From Planctomycetaceae bacterium (GTDB taxonomy: Bacteria; Planctomycetota; Planctomycetia; Pirellulales; Thermoguttaceae): a stretch of 35,334 nt of DNA. Below are positions 15,179-20,955 of the stretch, one piece after another. The stretch is from NCBI GenBank assembly GCA_012719125.1, contig JAAYAY010000411.1, forward strand, positions 1 to 35,334. Reading direction: 5' to 3'. Each line of letters begins with the position of its first letter. Positions within the stretch are counted from its first letter, which is position 1. The position numbers were made by a program, and so were the translations under genes. The notes below the pieces were generated by a model. That model was not told where the DNA came from and searched no databases. It was given only the letters and a program-made list of their open reading frames with translations.

Positions 15179-15382
15179 ATGGACTTTCAATGCGAAGAGT
15201 GCGGAAATTGGTTTACTGCTGACAGTCTAGACGAAGCCGACTGTCCGTATTGTTCTGACGAGTGCTCTGAATGTGGAGAACTTCATCAAAACGGCCCGGA
15301 ATTCCCTTTCTGCGATCAGTGTGCACGAGAACACGGATATGGTTCGAGTTTTCATCGTGACGATCGCGACGATTCCGAGTAA
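15179..15382 (+). CDS. Small four-CxxC zinc-binding protein
   Basis: The start is ATG 15179, seven bases after AAAGGAAG; the upstream open frame is part of the hairpin. The 67-residue product carries CEEC (5-8), CPYC (22-25), CSEC (29-32) and CDQC (45-48), enough for two zinc sites, followed by an acidic tail. It resembles small rubredoxin/zinc-ribbon-type phage proteins. The gene is flanked by two copies of the same hairpin, as if it were a self-contained cassette. Confidence 0.7.
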   Translation: MDFQCEECGNWFTADSLDEADCPYCSDECSECGELHQNGPEFPFCDQCAREHGYGSSFHRDDRDDSE

Positions 15383-15395
15383 CAGCAACGGATCC

Positions 15396-15443
15396 TTTGC
15401 CCCCCGCCGCGGCCTGGACCGGTCCCTGGGCCCGGCGGGCGGG
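15396..15443 (+). terminator. Second copy of the GC hairpin, after the four-CxxC gene
   Basis: CCCGCCG (15403-15409) pairs with CGGCGGG (15433-15439), and GGCC (15411-15414) with GGCC (15429-15432), with one bulged base at 15410. The bulge is in the same place as in the copy at 15112. Compared with that copy the 5' half differs only by transitions, and one T-A pair has become C-G, so the stem is conserved. It lies after the stop of the four-CxxC gene. Confidence 0.55.
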
Positions 15444-15502
15444 CAGCATACACCCCCGCCCCAACCGCCGAACCCGAATTGCCCCGATCATCGAGTAGGC
15501 CC

Positions 15503-16123
15503 ATGCCAACCAAGAAGCACCTCGCAATCGACCGAATGCGACTGGACGGAGACACCCAGCCACGGGCCAAGATCGACACCCAGGCCGTAGCCGACTACGC
15601 CGAGCGCATCGAGGCCGGCGACGAACTGCCGCCGATCGATGTCTATTTCGACGGATCGGCCTATTGGATCGCCGACGGATTCCACCGCTGGCACGCCCAC
15701 CGGAAACTCGGACACAATCTTATCACCTGCATTGTTCACACGGGGACCGTCGAAGATGCACGCTGGCACGCCATCGGAGCCAACAAGGCCCACGGCCTAC
15801 GCCGAACGAACGAAGACAAGGCAAAAGCCGTCAAGGCAGCCTTGCAGCATCCGAAGGGTGCCGAGTGGTCGGACGTTCAGATCGCCGAACACGTTGGCGT
15901 TAGCGACAAGACGGTAGCGAAGTACAGGACGGAACTCACGGCAACCTCGGAAATTCCGAAGTTGACGACTCGCACCGGCAAGGATGGAAAGACCCGCCGA
16001 GTGCCAAAGCGAAAAACGCCCATCAAGCCGCCGGTCGATGCCGGGGAACCGGATCCGGAACTGGACGAGGAAGAACCCCGAGCCCATCAAGTGCCGAAAC
16101 TGCAACCGCCTGGTAATCCCTGA
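15503..16123 (+). CDS. ParB/sulfiredoxin-fold protein
   Basis: The start is ATG 15503 (MPTKKHLAIDRMRLDGDTQP); an in-frame ATG at 15479 is less likely. The 206-residue product has the ParB N-terminal fold: AVADYAERIEAGDELPPIDV, YFDGSAYWIADGFHRWHAHR and IGANKAHGLRRTNEDKA. An HTH follows (WSDVQIAEHVGVSDKTVAKY), then a basic linker and an acidic stretch, PDPELDEEEP. Such proteins segregate DNA or regulate genes by DNA binding, and many phages carry them. No ParA partner is visible, so partitioning is not assured. The last 12 residues overlap a zinc-ribbon coding sequence in the +1 frame. Confidence 0.85.
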   Translation: MPTKKHLAIDRMRLDGDTQPRAKIDTQAVADYAERIEAGDELPPIDVYFDGSAYWIADGFHRWHAHRKLGHNLITCIVHTGTVEDARWHAIGANKAHGLRRTNEDKAKAVKAALQHPKGAEWSDVQIAEHVGVSDKTVAKYRTELTATSEIPKLTTRTGKDGKTRRVPKRKTPIKPPVDAGEPDPELDEEEPRAHQVPKLQPPGNP

Positions 16124-16379
16124 CCCTGAGGACGGAGCCTGCCCCAAGTGCCACGAGCCGGATATTGGAAGCGAACAACTCCGAAGTCGGACAACACGGG
16201 AGCGTTTTCCGGCCAAGAGACCCAACAAGAAGGCCGTCGGAGTGATCCAGGCCAACCGGGCAAAGACCGAACTGCAAGAGATTCCACGGGATGACGCAGA
16301 ACGCGATCTCGCCTTCCAGATCATTCGCGACTTTCTAACCAACGAAGAAAACACCAGCCCCACCGCACGCGAATACTAA
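16038..16379 (+). CDS. Zinc-ribbon protein overlapping the ParB-like gene
   Basis: The frame encodes PIKCRNCNRLVIPD, then GACPKCHEPD, a clean CxxC/CxxC zinc ribbon, and ends ERDLAFQIIRDFLTNEENTS. Possible starts (ATG 16038, or 15984) lie inside the ParB-like gene and lack a good ribosome-binding site. The ribbon begins right after the acidic linker of the ParB-like protein at GAA-GAA-CCC-C. A +1 shift on that CCC-C would join them as DEEEP-EPIKCRNC. It may therefore be the C-terminal domain of a ParB-zinc-ribbon fusion made by frameshifting, or a broken fusion, or a separately started overlapping gene. Confidence 0.55.
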   Translation: MPGNRIRNWTRKNPEPIKCRNCNRLVIPDPEDGACPKCHEPDIGSEQLRSRTTRERFPAKRPNKKAVGVIQANRAKTELQEIPRDDAERDLAFQIIRDFLTNEENTSPTAREY

Positions 16380-16492
16380 CCCGAAAACTCTGCGAACTCT
16401 TCGAAATCTAGGGCCGACATGAAACTACCTTGGCCGGTATTGAACGCGGAAGCCGGGAAACTCGAACTTCTCCTGCGTTAGAAAGAGAACAC

Positions 16493-17176
16493 ATGTCAGA
16501 CAGCCAACCGACGGGCCGACAGATCGAGTATGCAACAGCCCTGGGAATCGAAATCCTGCCCGGCATTTCCCAAGAAGACTTGTCGGTCATGATCGACTCG
16601 GCCAAGGAACAAATGAATTCGGTTGGCCCCACTCCGGGACAACTGGCCGTTGCACAACGGCTCTGCATCCAAATCCCGCCGACTATCAAAAACGGTTGGG
16701 AATGCTGCGATCTCTTCTACGAGTACATGCCGGTTCGCGCGTGGGTCTATAGCGTCCTGAGGCACGTTCAGGGGGCCGATTGGCGACGATATCAGGAAAG
16801 CCGGCTCGCAGAATACGCCGTTGCCCGAGTCGCAACGGCTTTGATGAGCCACAAGGAGATCCTGACCAGCATTCAAAAGAAAACCCCCAGCGAAGGGACA
16901 GCCCATTCAGATCCATGGTATCGAATCACGCCGAAAACGATCAAAACTCCGGAATACGCTCTGGTACGCAACGCGTTCCCAGGAGCCAAGACCGCAACGA
17001 CTGCAAAGGCCCCACAATCTGAAGCCGGAAGCCCAGCCCCTCCGCCGATTGTGCCAACCTGCCCGAGCCGACCACGGCTGCAGCGATCGTCTGGTTGTCT
17101 GGTCATGCTGTTGCTTGGCTCAACAGTCTCCCTTGCGATTGTTCTGACGATCAGCCTCGCGCTGAACTTGAAATGA
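16493..17176 (+). CDS. Tail-anchored membrane protein
   Basis: The start is ATG 16493 after GAAAGAGAA. The 227-residue product has two related N-terminal segments, PTGRQIEYATALGIEIL and PTPGQLAVAQRLCIQIP, a repeat found in small phage and planctomycete proteins. A Trp/Tyr-rich middle (CCDLFYEYMPVRAWVYSVLR), a Pro/Ala linker and a single C-terminal hydrophobic helix follow (VMLLLGSTVSLAIVLTISLA, ending LNLK). That topology predicts a soluble domain facing the cytoplasm, anchored by its C-terminus. Function is unknown; membrane-targeted roles such as superinfection exclusion or lysis are possible but unsupported. Confidence 0.65.
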   Translation: MSDSQPTGRQIEYATALGIEILPGISQEDLSVMIDSAKEQMNSVGPTPGQLAVAQRLCIQIPPTIKNGWECCDLFYEYMPVRAWVYSVLRHVQGADWRRYQESRLAEYAVARVATALMSHKEILTSIQKKTPSEGTAHSDPWYRITPKTIKTPEYALVRNAFPGAKTATTAKAPQSEAGSPAPPPIVPTCPSRPRLQRSSGCLVMLLLGSTVSLAIVLTISLALNLK

Positions 17177-17231
17177 ACAAATGCCGGCCTCGCCAGATCA
17201 TCGAGCCAGGCAAACCCGAAAGGTGACCTTA

Positions 17232-17510
17232 ATGAGACTCGACCCGGAAGAGATCGAAGCTATCGCCGAAGCCCTGGCGCCCAGAGTTGCGGACATCCTC
17301 GAACGCCGGCTTTCCGACCTGCCACAATGGGCCATGTCCATCCCTGAGGTTGCCGCCTGGGCCCGGGTCGAGGAATATATCGTCCGAGAAGCCGTCAGGA
17401 ATGGCAGTCTGCCGTGCATCAAACTGGGCCGCTCCGTCCGGATCAAACGGAGCGACATCTTCCGACTCATGAACGAGCCAAAGGGACGGACCCGCAAACG
17501 GCGAACGTAA
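17232..17510 (+). CDS. Excisionase-like HTH protein
   Basis: The start is ATG 17232 after AAAGGTGA. The 92-residue product has an N-terminal helix (MRLDPEEIEAIAEALAPRVA) and a MerR/excisionase-type domain: MSIPEVAAWARVEEYIVREA, VRNGSLPCIKLGRSVRIKRS and DIFRLMN, with a basic tail. It lies 34 bases before the integrase, where the recombination directionality factor is usually encoded. It probably binds near the att site to bias excision. Confidence 0.85.
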   Translation: MRLDPEEIEAIAEALAPRVADILERRLSDLPQWAMSIPEVAAWARVEEYIVREAVRNGSLPCIKLGRSVRIKRSDIFRLMNEPKGRTRKRRT

Positions 17511-17544
17511 CGAAAAGCCGTCGCACAACCAGAAAGGTGAAACC

Positions 17545-19155
17545 ATGGCAACCGTCAAGAAGGGGACCTACACCCGCCCCGTCCCCGACGATGCGAAGAT
17601 CATCGAGAAGAAGGGGAAGAAGTTCGCCCGCTTCCGCCACAAGGACAAGACCGTCGACGCCCCGTTGACCGCGGACGGCACCAAATGCCGGCTGGAAACC
17701 GCGGAATACTACGTCCGATACAAGGATGCCGCCGGCAAGTGGCAACGCGAAAAGGCCTACACAGATTACGAGGCCTCCGCTTCCCTGGCTCTGAAGATCG
17801 AAACGCGGATTGCCCGGAGGGCCGAGGGGCTAGCTGATCCCTTCGAGCAACATAGCCGCCGGCCGATCCTCGAACACGTCGACGACTTCGAGCGCCATCT
17901 CGACGCGAAGGGCAACACGTGGAAACATGTTCTCGACAAGGGGCAGAAGGTCCGCCGGATCGTCGAGGCCTGCAAATTCGAGACGATCGCAGACCTTGCC
18001 CCCGGCCCCGTCGAGGCCTTCCTGGCCACCGAACGCCGCCGGAAGATGGCCGCCCAGACCTCCAACCACTACTTGCGGGCCGCCAAGCAGTTTTCCCGCT
18101 GGCTCGTCCGGGACCGCCGCAAGGCCGACGATACGCTCGCCCACCTTTCCATGGTCACCGTGGCCACGGATCGGCGCCACGAACGCCGCGCCATCACGCT
18201 CGAAGAGATCGGCCTCCTTCTCGCAGCCGCCGACGCCGGCCCGATCGTCGAGGGCGTAACCGGCCCCGAGCGGGCCATGTTCTACACCCTGGCACTTTGG
18301 ACCGGATACCGCCGCGCCGAACTCGCCTCCGTCACTCCAAGGTCTTTCGACCTGGCGGGGGACCCGCAGACGGTGACCGTCGAGGCCGCCTACAGCAAGC
18401 GCCGGCGAAAGGACACGATCCCCCTCCACGCCGAGGTCGCCCGCCGGGTCCAAACCTACATCGACCAGTACGAGCTTGGGCCCGAGGATCCCCTCTTCGA
18501 CCTGAAGACGACCGGGGGCTACTGGCGGAAGACTTCCAAGATGATGGCCGATGACCTGGCCGCCGCCCGAAAGGCCTGGCTCGAGAAGGCCAAGGACCCC
18601 GCGGAGCGAGCCAAGCGAGAGGCCTCCGACTTCTTGACCTATCAGAACGAAGCCGGCTTGTTTGCCGACACCCACGCCCTCCGGCACACGTTTGTGAGCG
18701 GATTGGGCCGGGCCGGCGTCCATCCCAAGACCGCCCAGACGCTGGCCCGACACAGCGACATCAACCTGACCATGAACACGTATACCCACCTTGGGCTGGC
18801 CGACATGGTTTCAGCAATCGCCAGCCTTCCGACCCCTCCGAAGATGGACGAAAAGGGCGACCAGAAGCAGGCCCAGGAGCTACGCGCCACGGGGACCGAC
18901 AACGCCACCCCGGACACGCCGGCCGTGATTCCCTTGCCACAGCCTTGCCAAGGATTCGGCACAAGTATGCACTGTAGTGCACAATCACACACCCCAACGG
19001 TGGGAAAGAGGGGAGAAGGCAGAGGGGCCGAAGAAACGCCGCAAAGCGTTAAAAGAAAAAGACTTGGCACGCCCATGCACGCCAAGTCTCAAGTACCCCC
19101 GGCTGGATTCGAACCAGCGACCACCGGTTTAGGAAACCGGTGCTCTATCCCCTGA
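17545..19155 (+). CDS. Tyrosine integrase with att core inside its 3' end
   Basis: A 536-residue tyrosine recombinase with an N-terminal arm-binding region, a SAM-like core-binding domain (about 108-205) and a catalytic domain. Active-site residues are Arg in WTGYRRAEL (256), His and Arg in HALRHTF (377 and 380), His in LARHSDI (403) and the Tyr nucleophile in MNTYTH (413). A tail of about 120 residues follows; its end, VPPAGFEPATTGLGN, is the tRNA/att sequence read as protein, then RCSIP and stop inside the tRNA. In the excised circle the frame would continue through the att core into 2340-2503, giving 585 residues. The C-terminus thus depends on whether the element is integrated. The gene overlaps tRNA-Arg antisense. 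It catalyses integration into and excision from that tRNA. Confidence 0.95.
   Translation: MATVKKGTYTRPVPDDAKIIEKKGKKFARFRHKDKTVDAPLTADGTKCRLETAEYYVRYKDAAGKWQREKAYTDYEASASLALKIETRIARRAEGLADPFEQHSRRPILEHVDDFERHLDAKGNTWKHVLDKGQKVRRIVEACKFETIADLAPGPVEAFLATERRRKMAAQTSNHYLRAAKQFSRWLVRDRRKADDTLAHLSMVTVATDRRHERRAITLEEIGLLLAAADAGPIVEGVTGPERAMFYTLALWTGYRRAELASVTPRSFDLAGDPQTVTVEAAYSKRRRKDTIPLHAEVARRVQTYIDQYELGPEDPLFDLKTTGGYWRKTSKMMADDLAAARKAWLEKAKDPAERAKREASDFLTYQNEAGLFADTHALRHTFVSGLGRAGVHPKTAQTLARHSDINLTMNTYTHLGLADMVSAIASLPTPPKMDEKGDQKQAQELRATGTDNATPDTPAVIPLPQPCQGFGTSMHCSAQSHTPTVGKRGEGRGAEETPQSVKRKRLGTPMHAKSQVPPAGFEPATTGLGNRCSIP
19051..19089 (-). terminator. Intrinsic terminator of tRNA-Arg, supplied by the element
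   Basis: On the minus strand AGACTTGGC (19089-19081) pairs with GCCAAGTCT (19068-19060) across a 12-base loop, followed by TTTTTCTTTT. It lies a few bases beyond the tRNA 3' end and within the integrase coding sequence on the other strand. It is on the element side of the crossover, so the element brought its own terminator with the tRNA 3' half, replacing the host one at 2234-2272. Confidence 0.8.
19092..19138. repeat. attR core within the intact tRNA-Arg
   Basis: These 47 bases match 2293-2339 with two differences (19103 and 19117). The region is at once the 3' part of the tRNA, the end of the integrase gene and the recombination core. Sequence to the left belongs to the element and sequence to the right to the chromosome. 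Confidence 0.9.
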
Positions 19156-19166
19156 GCTACGAGGGC
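19094..19166 (-). tRNA. tRNA-Arg (anticodon CCU)
   Basis: A 73-nt cloverleaf reads on the minus strand. The acceptor stem is GCCCTCG/CGGGGGT, with a G-U pair at the first position and a U-G pair at the fifth. The D-arm is GCTC/GAGC. The anticodon stem CCGGT/ACCGG has loop TTCCTAA and anticodon CCT. The variable loop is five bases, the T-arm is GCTGG-TTCGAAT-CCAGC, and the discriminator base is A. CCA is not encoded. The 5' half is chromosomal and the 3' half came with the element, so this is a hybrid gene. It serves as the integration target. Confidence 0.95.
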
Positions 19167-19271
19167 AATCTGTTTTCAGAGAAAGGTCTTACGACCGATC
19201 CCTTGATTCTCGACGCTTGCCAGGCGGATTGTCAACTCCTGCACCTGCCGCCGGCAGAATCGTCCGGATCG

Positions 19272-19535
19272 CTAGTCGTGTTCGAACAGCATTTCCTTGA
19301 CTTCCACACCCTCGAGCGCGGAGAGTTTCGCCTTCAACTGCCCGCAGGTCGCCTGATCGCCGTACATTTCCAGGAGGATCAGCCCTCGGGGGGAGCAGAC
19401 GTTGTCGTCCACGTGGTGCAACCCGATTCGGGTCTTGATGTTACAGCCATATTCCGTGAGCAGTGCCTGCACGGCGGGGGCTTGAGTCCCCCGGCTTGTG
19501 ATGTGAATGCCGAGGATGAGATGCGGTTGTTCCAT
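19272..19535 (-). CDS. TM1266-like small ACT-type protein
   Basis: An 87-residue protein starting at ATG 19535 with AGGAGA upstream. It begins MEQPHLILGIHITSRGTQAP. It continues TEYGCNIKTRIGLHH, GLILLEMYGD and QLKAKLSALEGVEVKEMLFE. That ferredoxin-like/ACT pattern (ILxEYxxxIxxRxGLH, then KLxxLxGVxVK) matches the TM1266 family, annotated elsewhere as iron-only hydrogenase system regulators. No hydrogenase genes are visible here, so the assignment is to fold rather than process. It is co-directional with and 61 bases after the ceramidase-like gene. Confidence 0.65.
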   Translation of the reverse strand: MEQPHLILGIHITSRGTQAPAVQALLTEYGCNIKTRIGLHHVDDNVCSPRGLILLEMYGDQATCGQLKAKLSALEGVEVKEMLFEHD

Positions 19536-19596
19536 GGTCGGTTCTCCTGGTTGACCGCCATTGTAACAGTCTGCTGCAGTAGCGGAAGATCCCGCC

Positions 19597-20934
19597 TCAC
19601 TTCGCCAGGCGTTTCACCGCATCGATGATCTGCTGTTCCAGCCCGGGCTGGAATGGGCCGTGCAGGCCGAAGTAGACCATGGCCTCTCCCCCCTCGTAGC
19701 CTCCTTCCTGCAACACACGCTCCGACGGTATGTAGGCGAAGATGTCGTTGCAGTAGCCGGCGATCCAGATCGGCCGATCGGCCAACTCCCGGCGAAGCCG
19801 CAAGGCGTAGTCGACGCACGGCTCGCCGGCCAGGGCCGCCATCACCAGGTCGTTGCCAAAGCGGATTACCTGCACGGGGCAGGGATAAGAGGTCGGTAGG
19901 GTACGCCCGGCGGCCAGCTCGTCCAGAAGGTGCCTGGCCAGGCGCTGTTGGTACTTGTTCTTGTCCTGCAAGAGTTGCTCGATCTGCTGTTGGGTGGGGG
20001 CGTCGACCAACTTCAGATCGATCCGTTCGAAGCCCACCGACAGCGGCCCGTGCACCGGCCGCATCGAGCCGCCCAGGACCTCGTCGACCGCGGTGGCTAA
20101 CGCCTGGCCGTATTGTTTGGCCAGCGCCACTTCGCGCCGCGGATCCGGATTCACGTCGGCCCCGCAACCCGCCATGAACAGGGCCGTAGCGCCCGGGTGG
20201 GCAGTTTCCAGGGCCGTCAGTGCAAAGCCGGGATAATCCCCGTTGACCTCGTAAACGCTCAGGGTGGTGCTGTGGCAGGCATAGCCGAACAGCACGGCCT
20301 GCAGCGAGTCTGTTTCGTCGCGCACCGCCAGCACGGGCACGCCGTGGTCGACCGGGGCCTTGGGCGAGTCGGGTGGGACCTTCAGACGCGTCGCCCGGCG
20401 GTTCGCTCCGAACGTCGCCTTTCCCTCGCCAAAGGCCAGCCTGGCCGGACGCAGGTCCTTGATCGCCGTTTCTGCCAGCGTCACGAGCTTGTCGGCCAGG
20501 GCCTTGGCGTAGTCGTCGACCGCCGCCTGCTGCTCCGGAGTGAGGTCGTAGACCAGCGGGGTTACCCCGGCCACCACCGGCCCGCTGTGCGTGTGCGATA
20601 CGTTGAGCACGATCCGCTCGCGCGGAATGCCGGTCCGCTGAAATATGCGTTGACAAACGTCGTCGCTCAGCCCGCGGCCGATCCCGATCAGGTCCATCGT
20701 AATGATCGCCACACGCGTGCCGTCGCGGTCCTCGAACACCAGGGCCTTGGCCCCGATCGGATGGAGCACGCCTTCGGACGGATGGTCGCGGGCGGCATAA
20801 CCGCCCAGCCAGATCGGCCCGCTAGGCGTGATGTCGACGTGTGCTGTTCCGGCTCGCCACTCGGGCGGATCGGCCGCCGCCAAGGGCAATACCAAAGCGA
20901 ATCCGAGGATCAACGACAGGCAGAAGGCTCGCAT
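19597..20934 (-). CDS. Neutral/alkaline ceramidase-like hydrolase, secreted
   Basis: A 445-residue protein with a signal peptide (MRAFCLSLILGFALVLPLAA, cleavage near ADP). The neutral-ceramidase superfamily motifs are present: TAHVDITPSGPIWLGGYAAR near the mature start, NVSHTHSGPVV with the zinc-binding histidines, GYACHSTTLS and NGDYPGFA. At 445 residues it is shorter than true neutral ceramidases, which run to 650 or more. It lacks their C-terminal domain, as is usual for the expanded planctomycete family. Substrate is unknown and may not be ceramide. It lies 22 bases after the heparinase-like gene on the same strand. Confidence 0.85.
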   Translation of the reverse strand: MRAFCLSLILGFALVLPLAAADPPEWRAGTAHVDITPSGPIWLGGYAARDHPSEGVLHPIGAKALVFEDRDGTRVAIITMDLIGIGRGLSDDVCQRIFQRTGIPRERIVLNVSHTHSGPVVAGVTPLVYDLTPEQQAAVDDYAKALADKLVTLAETAIKDLRPARLAFGEGKATFGANRRATRLKVPPDSPKAPVDHGVPVLAVRDETDSLQAVLFGYACHSTTLSVYEVNGDYPGFALTALETAHPGATALFMAGCGADVNPDPRREVALAKQYGQALATAVDEVLGGSMRPVHGPLSVGFERIDLKLVDAPTQQQIEQLLQDKNKYQQRLARHLLDELAAGRTLPTSYPCPVQVIRFGNDLVMAALAGEPCVDYALRLRRELADRPIWIAGYCNDIFAYIPSERVLQEGGYEGGEAMVYFGLHGPFQPGLEQQIIDAVKRLAK

Positions 20935-20955
20935 GAGTCCGTGCTCCGTGAGGTG

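Larger units (their letters stand above)
2340..19138. mobile_element. Integrated element in tRNA-Arg(CCU), about 16.8 kb
   Basis: The element is bounded by near-identical 47-bp att repeats, one inside an intact tRNA-Arg and the other an isolated tRNA fragment. A tyrosine integrase lies beside the intact tRNA. Genes run almost all rightward, many with ATGA overlaps. They cover a replication initiator, helicase loader, DnaB helicase, a tape-measure-like protein, a ParB-like protein, HTH regulators and many small unknowns. No large terminase, portal, major capsid, conjugation relaxase or type IV secretion gene was found. It could be a phage satellite, a phage-plasmid-like element or a degraded prophage. 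Autonomous replication after excision is plausible given the complete initiator-loader-helicase set. Confidence 0.9.
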
